Shown: in pieces, positions 17,415-25,898 of the stretch
How positions within the stretch are numbered: position 1 is the first letter of the stretch
How the letters are laid out: each line of letters begins with the position of its first letter
Source of the DNA: Geothermobacter hydrogeniphilus
GTDB taxonomy: Bacteria > Desulfobacterota > Desulfuromonadia > Desulfuromonadales > Geothermobacteraceae
DNA: 64,000 nt
Assembly: GCF_002093115.1 (NCBI RefSeq)
Contig: NZ_NAAD01000002.1
Location: 124,001 to 188,000, forward strand
Reading direction: 5' to 3'
Program-made: the position numbers and the translations under genes
Notes under the pieces: generated by a model
Told to the model about the DNA's origin: nothing
What the model saw: only the letters and a program-made list of their open reading frames with translations
Databases searched by the model: none

Positions 17415-19142
17415 ATGCGTGTCGTCCTCGCCACCCTGCACAGCAAGTATATCCATCCCAGCCTGGCGCTGCCCTGCCTGGCGGCCTACTGCGGTGATCT
17501 CGACTGCGAATTCCGCATCCGTGAATTCACCCTGCACGAGCCGAAGGAATCGATCCTGGCGATGCTGCTGGCCGAGCAGGCGGAGGTCATCTGCTTCTCG
17601 GTCTACCTCTGGAACCGCCGTGCGACCCTTGATCTGGTTGATGCCCTGCACGTCGCCCACCCCGGATTGCGGATCGTCCTTGGCGGACCGGAAGTCAGCT
17701 TTGACGGGGAGGAACTGTTCGCGCGCCACCCGGGGCTGGCCGCCCTGGTGCGCGGCGAGGGGGAACTGCCGCTGTACGGCCTGCTGCGGGCCTGGATGGC
17801 GGGGGAAGAACCGCGGGATATCCCGCGCCTTGACTGGCGGGAGCGGCAACGGATCATCACCGGGCCGGACGGTCCGCCCCTGACGGACCTCGACCGCATC
17901 CCCTCCCCTTTCGCCGCCGGACTGGTCGCCCTCGACAAGGGGACAATCTACTGTGAAACCAGCCGCGGCTGTCCCTACAGCTGCGCATTCTGCATGAGCG
18001 CCCTCGACACGCGGGTCCGCAGTTTTTCACCGCAGCGGATCGAGGCCGACCTCGGACGACTGATGGCGGCCGGGGTCAGGCAGGTCAAACTGGTCGACCG
18101 TACCTTCAATTACGACGCCGCCCGCGCCCGGCACATCTGGCGCTTCATCCTGCGACACAACCGGCACACCAATTTCCATTTCGAGATCGGCGCCCACCTG
18201 CTGACTGAAGACTGCCTGCAACTGCTGGAGCAGGTGCCGAAGGGGATGTTCCAGTTTGAGATCGGCGTGCAGTCGACCCTGCCCGAGACCCTGCGGGCGA
18301 TCGGCCGCGATGCCTCGCTGCAGAAGCTGGAGGCAAACGTTTCCCGGCTGATCCGGGCCGGCAACATCCATCTCCACCTCGACCTGATCGCCGGACTGCC
18401 GGGGGAGGATTATAACGGCTTCCTCGTCTCCATCGACCGGGTTCTCGCGCTCGGCCCCGAACACCTGCAGGTCGAGCCGGTCAAGCTGCTGCCCGGATCA
18501 CCGCTGCGCTCTGACGCGGCCGAACGCGGCATCCGCTTCGACCCCAACCCGCCCTACACGGTTCTCGCCACCCCGAAACTGTCCCCCGCGCGGCTGGAAC
18601 AGCTGCGCACCGTCAGCCGCCTGCTCGATCTGACCTGGAACGCCGGCCGCACACGCCACCTCTTCGCCGCCCTGGAACGGCAGGGGATCACGCCGGCCCG
18701 CGCCCTTGACCGGCTGGCCGGCTTCTGCCTCGCGGGACAGAGACTGCGCCATCCCTTAAGCCAACCGGGAATCTTCGAACTCATCTGGGAATGGCTTCGG
18801 GAGGACTTTGCCGATCCGGACTTCCCCGCCCTGCGCGAGGCCCTGGGGCGCGACTACGCCCACTGTGAGCGGGTGCTGCCGGGAAAGGTTCCGGAATTCC
18901 TGAAGGGGGATTTAAGCGATGAGGAACGCCGCAATGTGCGCCGGCGAGTGGATGCCGAGCGGGAAAAACATCGCGGCGACGGCAGTAAGCTGCAGTTCTT
19001 CGCCGCGCCTTTCACCCACCTGCCGGGACGGGAAGGAGAACGCGTGATCCTCCTCTACCTCTACCGCACCGCCAGCGGTCGGGGCCGTGAAGTGGAAGAG
19101 CTCTGGTTCAGAGACGGAACCTGGCAAACGCCTTCCGCCTGA
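17415..19142 (+). CDS. B12-binding radical SAM protein with DUF4080-like C-terminus (575 aa)
   Basis: The N-terminal region (about 1-130) has the B12-binding fold pattern with SVYLWNR and VLGGPEVSFD, but lacks the DxHxxG motif, so cobalamin may bind base-off or not at all. The radical SAM domain (about 170-390) carries CPYSCAFC with Cys186, 190 and 193. The C-terminal part matches the DUF4080 architecture. The ATG at 17415 starts at the homology boundary; an earlier in-frame start would include the inverted repeat. Such proteins are often peptide or tRNA/lipid-modifying enzymes, but the substrate is unknown. It is convergent with the PAS gene. Confidence 0.87.
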   Translation: MRVVLATLHSKYIHPSLALPCLAAYCGDLDCEFRIREFTLHEPKESILAMLLAEQAEVICFSVYLWNRRATLDLVDALHVAHPGLRIVLGGPEVSFDGEELFARHPGLAALVRGEGELPLYGLLRAWMAGEEPRDIPRLDWRERQRIITGPDGPPLTDLDRIPSPFAAGLVALDKGTIYCETSRGCPYSCAFCMSALDTRVRSFSPQRIEADLGRLMAAGVRQVKLVDRTFNYDAARARHIWRFILRHNRHTNFHFEIGAHLLTEDCLQLLEQVPKGMFQFEIGVQSTLPETLRAIGRDASLQKLEANVSRLIRAGNIHLHLDLIAGLPGEDYNGFLVSIDRVLALGPEHLQVEPVKLLPGSPLRSDAAERGIRFDPNPPYTVLATPKLSPARLEQLRTVSRLLDLTWNAGRTRHLFAALERQGITPARALDRLAGFCLAGQRLRHPLSQPGIFELIWEWLREDFADPDFPALREALGRDYAHCERVLPGKVPEFLKGDLSDEERRNVRRRVDAEREKHRGDGSKLQFFAAPFTHLPGREGERVILLYLYRTASGRGREVEELWFRDGTWQTPSA

Positions 19143-19156
19143 CGCCATCCCCCATT

Positions 19157-19741
19157 TTACAGCTGTTTCTTGATAATCTTTTCCTGGCACTCCGGACAGT
19201 AGCCGTGAGTAAACCTCATGTCGTGATGGGTCTTGAGATACTGTTCCATCTCCGACCAGTCCTGCTGATCATTACGCACCTTCTTGCAGACCGCGCAGAC
19301 CGGCAGGATACTCCAGAGGTTGGCCAGCTCGTTGATGTCCTCGATGGTCAGCAGCACCAGCTTCCGTCCCCCATGCTCGAACGGAACGGCAGTCACCAGG
19401 GCGTAAAATCCGATCACCACTCCATCCCGTTCGAATTTGAGCATCGCCCGGCTGCGGGAAAGTATTTCGCCGTCGCTCACCTTGTGAACTGCTTCTCGAA
19501 TGACGCAGGTGCGGCAGTGTTCGGCGTGACCGCAGCCACGGGGATGACTGTCATGGCTGACACAATGGAGAATCTCCCCCGGCCGCCGACGCACAACCGC
19601 GTTTTCATCCGGCGTGATCACGGCCTGCGCGGCATGATTCGCCGCCAGCACCCGTACCTTCTCGTCAACCACCAGCATCATCGCCGGGTTGGCGTCCACC
19701 ATTGCCCGCAGCAGGGGCTGCTGACCTTCATAAAGTTTCAT
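19157..19741 (-). CDS. Stand-alone PAS protein with two Cys-pair motifs (194 aa)
   Basis: A PAS domain spans about residues 10-140 and contains an inserted cysteine group (CGHAEHCRTC near 70-79). The C-terminus (about 144-190) has LPVCAVCKK and YCPEC. This paired-CxxC module is usually found at the end of PAS kinases or cyclases in delta-proteobacteria, where it probably binds a metal. Here no kinase or output domain follows, so the protein may act as a small redox or metal-responsive adaptor; this is inference. Its start region faces the two 162-bp repeats. Confidence 0.78.
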   Translation of the reverse strand: MKLYEGQQPLLRAMVDANPAMMLVVDEKVRVLAANHAAQAVITPDENAVVRRRPGEILHCVSHDSHPRGCGHAEHCRTCVIREAVHKVSDGEILSRSRAMLKFERDGVVIGFYALVTAVPFEHGGRKLVLLTIEDINELANLWSILPVCAVCKKVRNDQQDWSEMEQYLKTHHDMRFTHGYCPECQEKIIKKQL

Positions 19742-19771
19742 TGTCCCGGTCTCCAGGCCGTCATCGGCATA

Positions 19772-19933
19772 CCTGAATCAGTGGGCTCATGGCGGCTGAA
19801 GAGTACGAGTGCTTGATCTGGATGCGATTTTCAAAAATCCGAGGCGCACCCGAAGGTACACCGGCGACTTCTGAAAAGTGATGACGGATCAATGACTTGT
19901 GCTATTCACCGACAATAACCTCACTGATTCAGG
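19772..19933 (+). repeat. 162-bp palindromic repeat, copy A
   Basis: Begins CCTGAATCAGTG and ends TCACTGATTCAGG, so the ends are inverted repeats. Length equals copies B and C (162 bp). The inner part (TTTTCAAAAATC and GACTTCTGAAAA) can pair, giving a long imperfect hairpin. It is the most diverged full copy. Confidence 0.85.
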
Positions 19934-19940
19934 GCTTAAA

Positions 19941-20102
19941 CCTGAATCAGTGAGGTTCTGTTGGATGGAGAGTGCAAGTGCTTGGTCTGAATGAGGTTTC
20001 CAAAAATCTGAAGCGCACCCATAGGTTCGCTGGTGATTTTTGGGAAGCTCAAGCGGATCAATGACTTGTGCTATCCGCCGACAAGGAGTTCACTGATTCA
20101 GG
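19941..20102 (+). repeat. 162-bp palindromic repeat, copy B
   Basis: Starts 7 bp after copy A in the same orientation. The ends are CCTGAATCAGTGA and TCACTGATTCAGG; inner arms TTTCCAAAAATC and GATTTTTGGGAA pair. Nearly identical to copy C at 41397. Together A and B fill most of the 506-bp gap before the DUF945 gene. Confidence 0.9.
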
Positions 20103-20112
20103 TTAAATACAC

Positions 20113-20144
20113 GAATGGCCGCAAGCCTCCCCTCGCGGCCATTC
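20113..20144. terminator. Hairpin, possible terminator
   Basis: GAATGGCCGC (20113-20122) pairs with GCGGCCATTC (20135-20144), a perfect 10-bp stem with a 12-nt loop. The following ATACTTTCTC is only weakly T-rich, so termination is uncertain. It separates the 162-bp repeats from the DUF945 gene promoter region. Confidence 0.5.
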
Positions 20145-20247
20145 ATACTTTCTCAAGTTAAAATTAATTATATCACTTCTATCTTGTCCGAAACGTTAAA
20201 ACATGCTAAAGAACATGACGTTTTTATGACTGATCGATGGAGGGATC

Positions 20248-21702
20248 ATGAAAAAACTTCTGGTACTGATTGGAATCCTGATGCTCTGCGCAGCCGGTAT
20301 CGCCGGCGCAACATACCTGGTGGGAAACAAGACCGAAAAAAGATGTACCGAACTGCTCGCGAAATATCAGCGACTCGGCCCCTTCACGATAACCGCCGAA
20401 AACTACCGACGCGGCTTCCTGAAATCAAAATTTCAGACAACTGTCAAAATCAGGGTGCCCAACCCGGACCCGCAGAAGAACAATCCGGAAGCGCCCGACG
20501 AAATCGAACTGGTCTTCGAACACATCCTGCGCCACGGCCCGTTCATCTTGCAGAAGGAAAAAGGCCGGGAATCCATCATCCCCGCCTTTGTCGTTATCGA
20601 AACCCGACTTTCGAGAGTGTCTCCCGGCAATGACCGGTTCCAGCAATTCCTGCAGGAGACGCCGGAATTGAAGGCGGTTGCAGCGACCACCAGGATCAGT
20701 TTCTCCGGGGAGGTAACCAGTTCTCTCCACCTGCCGTCTTTTGCGGTTGATCAGGATGGAACCCGGTTTTCCTTTGCGGGAGCCGTCATCAATACCACCT
20801 ACAACGCACGCAAAAAGACCATCGCCGCCAACTTCGAGTTGCGGCCTCTGAAACTGCAGATGCAGGACGGAGAATTATCCTGGCAGGGCTCACAAGGTGA
20901 ATTCGAACTCTTTGAAGGTCTGCCGCAGATCTATGTCGGCATCAGTTCCGCCAACATCGCCCCCCTGCAGATAGAGTACACCAAAGGCAACAGCGGAGAA
21001 CGGCAACGCATCAGCATGGAGGGCATCAAGGTCACTGCCGACAGCCGTTGTGACGGCAAGCTGGTGCACTACAACGAAAAGATCAATTTTGCCGGGATAA
21101 CGGTCAACGGAAAAACCTTTGGTCCCGGACGCTGTGAGCTGGAACTCAAAAACCTCGACGGTGAGATTCTGGGATCGATTCAGACCCAAGCCGAGGAGAT
21201 CTACAAAAACAGTGACACATTCAATCCGGACGAAATCAACGCGCAGATTCTCCCTCTTTACGGACAACTGCTGACCGGCCTGCTCACGGCTGACCCGGAA
21301 TTCAGCATCCGCAATCTGCACTTCACCACCCCCATGGGTGATCTCGACGGCAATCTCCGGGTGCGCTTCTCCGGAACGCCCCCCGAAACCCTGAAACGTC
21401 CCGCCGCATTGCTGAAAACCATGAACGCCGAGGCGGCAATCGAAGTCGACCAGCGGATCATCAATGCCATGATCGGCAGATTCATGAAAAGCAACCTGGA
21501 AGCCGCCCGGAAACAGGGGCGCCTGCCTCAGCAATACGGTGACCGGGAGCTTGATCAACTGGCATCCCGACAGGCCGACCGCCAGATCGAAGTGATGCTG
21601 CAACAGAACTATTTCACCCGCAAAGGAGACCTGTTGCGGGCCGACGCCACCCTCAAGGAAGGGAAACTGGTTCTCAACGGCCGGGAGGTGCGGCAACTTT
21701 AG
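20248..21702 (+). CDS. YdgA-like DUF945 family protein (484 aa)
   Basis: An N-terminal hydrophobic segment (about 4-25) anchors or exports the protein, and the remaining sequence is periplasmic. Features fit the DUF945/YdgA family: a long beta-rich region, the early YRRGF motif near residue 53, and a C-terminal helical segment with repeated Arg/Gln (QADRQIEVMLQQ). Function is unknown; some members contribute to motility or envelope integrity. GGAGGG lies before the ATG. No partner gene follows on the same strand before the riboswitch array. Confidence 0.8.
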   Translation: MKKLLVLIGILMLCAAGIAGATYLVGNKTEKRCTELLAKYQRLGPFTITAENYRRGFLKSKFQTTVKIRVPNPDPQKNNPEAPDEIELVFEHILRHGPFILQKEKGRESIIPAFVVIETRLSRVSPGNDRFQQFLQETPELKAVAATTRISFSGEVTSSLHLPSFAVDQDGTRFSFAGAVINTTYNARKKTIAANFELRPLKLQMQDGELSWQGSQGEFELFEGLPQIYVGISSANIAPLQIEYTKGNSGERQRISMEGIKVTADSRCDGKLVHYNEKINFAGITVNGKTFGPGRCELELKNLDGEILGSIQTQAEEIYKNSDTFNPDEINAQILPLYGQLLTGLLTADPEFSIRNLHFTTPMGDLDGNLRVRFSGTPPETLKRPAALLKTMNAEAAIEVDQRIINAMIGRFMKSNLEAARKQGRLPQQYGDRELDQLASRQADRQIEVMLQQNYFTRKGDLLRADATLKEGKLVLNGREVRQL

Positions 21703-21806
21703 CGGGCAGAAAATCGTGTCAATTTTTCGCCTCAGCCCTCAGCGAAATAACACCTTCCCCTGTTGTGTCGGAATCCGGCTGCAGTAAAAGCAACCACTTG
21801 CAGAGA

Positions 21807-21822
21807 TGGCACACGAAATGCA
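21807..21822 (+). promoter_or_regulatory. Candidate sigma-54 promoter
   Basis: TGGCACACGAAATGCA matches the -24/-12 pattern: GG and GC are 10 nt apart, with five-base spacing between TGGCAC and the TGC element. The predicted RNA would start near 21833 and run into riboswitch unit 1 at 21875. Confidence 0.6.
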
Positions 21823-21874
21823 AATATTCGCTGGTAAGTATCGAAGAAATAAAAACTAAATAATCCAGACACTA

Positions 21875-21957
21875 TCTCCGATAAGGGCAAAACCAGAGAG
21901 ATCTGGCGACGCAAAGCCACGGGTCCTGATCACAGGACAGCCGGGTTGCCGAAGAGA
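21875..21957 (+). ncRNA. GEMM-I (cyclic di-GMP-type) riboswitch, unit 1
   Basis: Core features of the GEMM-I aptamer are present: AAGGGCAAAACC, a CCAGA-GAGA-TCTGG hairpin with a GNRA loop, then GACGCAAAGCC, a second hairpin (GTCCTG-ATCA-CAGGAC) and GCCGGGTTGCCG. Known class members bind cyclic di-GMP, and a Geobacter variant class binds 3',3'-cGAMP; the ligand here is not assigned. An intrinsic terminator follows at 22001. Confidence 0.88.
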
Positions 21958-22000
21958 ATGTTCGCGACGCATCGCCCCTCCACATCCTTCTTCCGCATGT

Positions 22001-22039
22001 AAAGCGCTCATCTCCGGCAACGAGGTGAGCGCTTTTTTT
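22001..22039 (+). terminator. Intrinsic terminator of riboswitch unit 1
   Basis: AAAGCGCTCA (22001-22010) pairs with TGAGCGCTTT (22026-22035) and is followed by a T run to 22039. Its position downstream of the aptamer fits transcriptional control by ligand binding. Confidence 0.85.
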
Positions 22040-22128
22040 GTCCGCGGATAACCGATTTAAGGATTTAAGGACACAAGCAGGCACAGGAGAAAGCAACCAC
22101 CCAAGGTTTCACCCGACAACCAAATACG

Positions 22129-22211
22129 TCTCCGATAAGGGCAAAACCAGAGAGATCTGGCGACGCAAAGCCACGGGTCCTGATCACAGGACAGCCGGGT
22201 TGCCGAAGAGA
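22129..22211 (+). ncRNA. GEMM-I riboswitch, unit 2
   Basis: By eye identical to unit 1 and displaced by exactly 254 bp, including the sequence between aptamer and terminator and the linker. This points to a recent tandem duplication of the whole aptamer-terminator unit. Confidence 0.88.
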
Positions 22212-22254
22212 ATGTTCGCGACGCATCGCCCCTCCACATCCTTCTTCCGCATGT

Positions 22255-22293
22255 AAAGCGCTCATCTCCGGCAACGAGGTGAGCGCTTTTTTT
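22255..22293 (+). terminator. Intrinsic terminator of riboswitch unit 2
   Basis: Same AAAGCGCTCA / TGAGCGCTTT stem and T run as unit 1, shifted by 254 bp. Confidence 0.85.
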
Positions 22294-22382
22294 GTCCGCG
22301 GATAACCGATTTAAGGATTTAAGGACACAAGCAGGCACAGGAGAAAGCAACCACCCAAGGTTTCACCCGACAACCAAATACG

Positions 22383-22465
22383 TCTCCGATAAGGGCAAAA
22401 CCAGAGAGATCTGGCGACGCAAAGCCACGGGTCCTGACCGCAGGACAGCCGGGTTGCCGAAGAGA
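22383..22465 (+). ncRNA. GEMM-I riboswitch, unit 3
   Basis: Same core as units 1 and 2; the second hairpin loop differs (ACCG instead of ATCA) with the stem intact, and the following linker differs. It is the copy closest to the controlled gene and is the oldest by divergence. Confidence 0.87.
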
Positions 22466-22505
22466 GTGTTCGCGAAACCGTCCCCGGTTTTCCCCCTATC
22501 CCCAC

Positions 22506-22542
22506 AGCGCTCACCTTCGGTAACGAGGCGAGCGCTTTTTTT
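22506..22542 (+). terminator. Intrinsic terminator of riboswitch unit 3
   Basis: AGCGCTC (22506-22512) pairs with GAGCGCT (22530-22536), followed by seven Ts. It ends about 50 bp before the start codon of the downstream gene. Confidence 0.83.
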
Positions 22543-22591
22543 GCCTTTACCGCAGACAGGTAACGACAAGCACATGGGAAAAAGGGAGTCA

Positions 22592-24520
22592 ATGATGGGG
22601 ATCAACGTTTCAAGAGTACTGCTGTTCATGGTCGGGCTCACCCTGGCCGTCACGACCACGGTGAACGCCAAAACCATCACCATGACCTGGGATGCCAGTT
22701 CCGACAGTCGAGTCACGGGCTACAAGATCTACTATTCCACAACCTCCCCCGATCCGCCGTTCAACGGCACCGGGGCCAATGAGGGGCCGTCGCCGGTCGA
22801 TGTCGGCAACAACCTGACCGCCACCCTCAGCGGCCTGGTGAACGAGCAGGCACACTACCTTGCCGTCACCGCCTACGACGCAGCCGGCAACGAAAGCGAC
22901 TATTCCAATATCGCCGTCAGCTCCGCCATCCTGCCGCAGATCAACCGGCCGCCGGTGCTGGCAGCCATCGGCAGCAGAACCGTGACTGCGAGATCCACCC
23001 TGAGCTTCTCTCTCGGCGCCAGTGACCCCGACGGCGACACGCTCGTCTACAGCGTTGTCAACCTGCCGCCGGGGGCAAGCTTCAACGCCTCCACAGGCAG
23101 CTTCAACTGGACGCCCGACGATTCCGCGGTCGGCAGCAGCTACAGTCCGACTTTTTCGGTCAGCGACGGCAGCCTGAGCGATTCTGAAACGGTGGCCATC
23201 GAGGTCGCGGCCTATGTCCCCCCGGACAGCGACGGCGACGGCGTCATCGACAGCCAGGACGCCTTCCCCCAGGACGCTTCTGAATGGCTCGATACCGACC
23301 GCGACGGGATCGGCAACAACGCCGACCCGGACGATGACAACGACGGTGTCATCGACAGCCGGGACAGCGCGCCCCTCGATGCCGCAACCAGCGCCTGGCG
23401 GATCACTGCCGTCGCCGGCAGTGGTGGAACCATCACCCCGTCCGGCGACAGCCTGCTGGCGTATGGCCAGTCCCAGGGCTATACCATCAGCGCGGCAGCC
23501 GGCTTCTTCCTTGAAGATGTCCTTGTCGACGGCATATCCGTCGGCCCGGTCGAACAATACCAGTTCGTCGCCGTTGACAGTTCGCACCGCATCGAAGCAC
23601 TGTTCCAACCGGTTGCCGACGGTCTGCGCCTGCCGGCCAACGAGAGCGGACTGCCCGGCGTCGACCGCCTCGATGGCGGAGACGACTCCTCCAACCTGGT
23701 CGGCGGAGTACCGAAAAGCGACCTCGATTATCTCTTCCGCATCGTTCTGCAGGACACTTCGGGCAACGCCGCCGCAGTTATGCTGGTTCTCAACGGCTAT
23801 GCCTATCCGATGACCCTGCAGAGCGGCATCCTTGCCGCCGGGGCAACCTACGGCTTCACCACCCGTCTCGGCCCGATGGCCTCCCAGTTCTTCCACTTCG
23901 AAGCCAGGGACACCCAGGGAACAGTTCTGTTCCGGTTCCCGGCCGAGGGCGAGCTTGACGCGCCCCGCATCGAACTGCTGAACGGCAGGAATATCGTCGG
24001 CATCCCCACAGACCCCGACGTACCGGCCCTGACCGCCGACCAGGCGTTCGGCGCGTCACCGGCCTACCAGTGGTTCACCGACGGCAAAAAGACCGGCCAC
24101 TACCAGCTGCTCTCCGGAGACAGCGAGCTGACCGCCGGCACGGGATATGTCATCAAGCGTACCGCCGGCAGCCAGCTCCCGGCCCCGGATCCGGCCACTG
24201 ATAATCCCGCCCCGAACTGTGAAATCCCGCTGCAGAAAGGCTGGAACCTGATCGCCAACCCCTACGGCGGAAATGTCGCTCTCGCCGATATCCAGGTTCA
24301 GGTGGACGGTTCCGCCCCCCTCACATGGCGTGACGCGGTTGCTTCCGGGCAGGTGATCGACGGGATGTATGCCTTTGTCGGCGAGGACTGGGGCAACCGC
24401 ATGATCCTGTACCCCGGCGACGACCCGGATGCCGTCCTTGTCCCCGGGATCGGCTACTGGATTTACGTGAATTCCGAGAATGACGCGGTCGCGCTGATCG
24501 TGCCCAGACCGCAGACCTGA
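22592..24520 (+). CDS. Secreted FN3/Ig/TSP3-repeat protein under riboswitch control (642 aa)
   Basis: A signal peptide (about 1-26) is followed by a fibronectin type III-like domain (about 28-112), an Ig/cadherin-like putative domain (about 116-205, DPDGDTLVYSV) and calcium-binding TSP3-like repeats (about 210-260, DSDGDGVIDS and DPDDDNDGVIDS). An InlB-type bacterial repeat region (about 268-340) and a C-terminal region of unknown fold (about 350-642) follow. It is probably extracellular or surface-bound. The ATG at 22592 has AAAGGGAG close upstream; 22595 is an equal choice with better spacing. Three GEMM riboswitches and a sigma-54-like promoter precede it. It probably shares an mRNA with the next gene. 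Confidence 0.85.
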   Translation: MMGINVSRVLLFMVGLTLAVTTTVNAKTITMTWDASSDSRVTGYKIYYSTTSPDPPFNGTGANEGPSPVDVGNNLTATLSGLVNEQAHYLAVTAYDAAGNESDYSNIAVSSAILPQINRPPVLAAIGSRTVTARSTLSFSLGASDPDGDTLVYSVVNLPPGASFNASTGSFNWTPDDSAVGSSYSPTFSVSDGSLSDSETVAIEVAAYVPPDSDGDGVIDSQDAFPQDASEWLDTDRDGIGNNADPDDDNDGVIDSRDSAPLDAATSAWRITAVAGSGGTITPSGDSLLAYGQSQGYTISAAAGFFLEDVLVDGISVGPVEQYQFVAVDSSHRIEALFQPVADGLRLPANESGLPGVDRLDGGDDSSNLVGGVPKSDLDYLFRIVLQDTSGNAAAVMLVLNGYAYPMTLQSGILAAGATYGFTTRLGPMASQFFHFEARDTQGTVLFRFPAEGELDAPRIELLNGRNIVGIPTDPDVPALTADQAFGASPAYQWFTDGKKTGHYQLLSGDSELTAGTGYVIKRTAGSQLPAPDPATDNPAPNCEIPLQKGWNLIANPYGGNVALADIQVQVDGSAPLTWRDAVASGQVIDGMYAFVGEDWGNRMILYPGDDPDAVLVPGIGYWIYVNSENDAVALIVPRPQT

Positions 24521-24536
24521 AACAGGAGAACCCGAT

Positions 24537-25709
24537 ATGAGAACAATCAAGATCATTCAGCTGTTGATAATAATTTCCCTGTTGTCACTGCTGTCCGCCT
24601 GCGGCGGCGGAGGCGGCGGCACATCAGAACCGGCGCCGACCACCCTCAGCGGGCGGGTCGCTGACGGCTACCTCACCGGCGCGCGGGTATTTCTTGACCG
24701 CAACGGCAATCGATCCCTCGACGCGGGGGAACCCTGGGACATCACCTCCGCGGGAGGCCATTTCAGCCTGCAGGTCGCCCCGGGTGATGGCGACCGCTAC
24801 CCGGTCGTCGCCGAAATCATCGCCGGACAGACGATCGATGAAGATCAACCGCAGGAAACGATTGCCGCCGGCTATCGCCTGATCGCGCCGGCGGGTCAGT
24901 GGACCTTTATTTCCCCCCTGACAACCCTGGTCAAGAACGAGCGGGACAAGACCCCCACCCTTTCACTGCCGGAAGCCGAAACCCGGATCCGTTCGCAGCT
25001 CGGCCTCGGTGCGGGGATCTCCCTGTTCGACGACTACATCCAGTCCGACGACAGCAACGCGGCGGCGGCCCATCATGCCGCCGGTATCGTCGCCGGGCTG
25101 ATGGGAACCCTGGAGAATCTGATCGAACAGAATGTCGGCACTGCGCTGACAGACGACCAGCGAACAGCAGTGGAACTGATGATCGACGACCAGATCAAGG
25201 CCCGACAGGCCATGATCGCCGAAAGCCTTGCCGCGGCAGGAAACCCGACGACCAGGGAGGCGACCGAAGCGGCGATACTGGCCGACATCGACAGCAGTTC
25301 CTTGAACGCTGACCTGCTGGACCGCTATCTCGACCGCATGCAGAATCCCGCTCCGATCTGGGATATGACCGCGCCGAAGATCCTCAACCAGGTACCCGCG
25401 ATCGACAGCAAAACCTCCATCGATGTCGTCATCTCCCTCGGTTTTGACGAAAAGCTTGACCCGGTCTCTGTTTCGACCGATTCACTACAGCTGATCGGCC
25501 CATCCGGGCCATTAAGCGGGACACTTACCTACGACCCTGACACCCGGCAGCTGGCGTTCACTCCCGATGACTACCTGATGGCCTATACCGACTACCGGGT
25601 TGAGCTGACGGGAGTCACGGACCTGTACGGCAACCCCCTGGAACACCCCCTGGTCTGGAGTTTCACCACCATTTTCGATCAATTACCACCGGCACTTCCC
25701 GATTTCTGA
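24537..25709 (+). CDS. Lipoprotein with C-terminal SbsA/Big_5-type Ig-like domain (390 aa)
   Basis: Lipobox LLSAC (Cys22) followed by a Gly-rich spacer shows a lipid-anchored exported protein. Residues about 38-125 have a carboxypeptidase-regulatory or dockerin-like look (VADGYLTGARVFLDRNGNRSLD). A helical middle (about 150-270) and a C-terminal Big_5-type Ig-like domain (about 280-380, with MTAPKILNQVPA and YRVELTGVTDLYGNPL) follow. An AACAGGAGAA site precedes the ATG, 16 bp after the upstream gene. It is therefore probably part of the riboswitch-controlled transcript. Function unknown; a surface or matrix role is likely by context. Confidence 0.78.
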   Translation: MRTIKIIQLLIIISLLSLLSACGGGGGGTSEPAPTTLSGRVADGYLTGARVFLDRNGNRSLDAGEPWDITSAGGHFSLQVAPGDGDRYPVVAEIIAGQTIDEDQPQETIAAGYRLIAPAGQWTFISPLTTLVKNERDKTPTLSLPEAETRIRSQLGLGAGISLFDDYIQSDDSNAAAAHHAAGIVAGLMGTLENLIEQNVGTALTDDQRTAVELMIDDQIKARQAMIAESLAAAGNPTTREATEAAILADIDSSSLNADLLDRYLDRMQNPAPIWDMTAPKILNQVPAIDSKTSIDVVISLGFDEKLDPVSVSTDSLQLIGPSGPLSGTLTYDPDTRQLAFTPDDYLMAYTDYRVELTGVTDLYGNPLEHPLVWSFTTIFDQLPPALPDF

Positions 25710-25720
25710 TCCCTGCCTCC

Positions 25721-25761
25721 CCTCTCCCCTGAGAGTCAGGAACCAACTCTCGGGGGAGAGG
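25721..25761. terminator. Hairpin after the secreted-protein pair
   Basis: CCTCTCCCCTGAGAGT (25721-25736) and ACTCTCGGGGGAGAGG (25746-25761) form a near-perfect stem. No T run follows, so it may stabilise the mRNA end or act with Rho. Confidence 0.5.
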
Positions 25762-25898
25762 AGATATCCATGCTTGCCCTCAGCTTCGTTCCTGATACTA
25801 TTATTTTTTTCTAAAATCGTCAGGAGCCCTCACCCCGAAAAACACCCCTGTGAGCTCCTGCCCCGCCCATGCGCCTCTGACCAAAAAAAGGATTCAAA

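Noticed and set aside
22038-22591. Coding sequence beginning inside the riboswitch array (same frame as the FN3 gene)
   Set aside because: The DNA is the GEMM-I aptamers and terminators, repeated with a 254-bp period. The signal peptide and Shine-Dalgarno place the start at 22592 or 22595.
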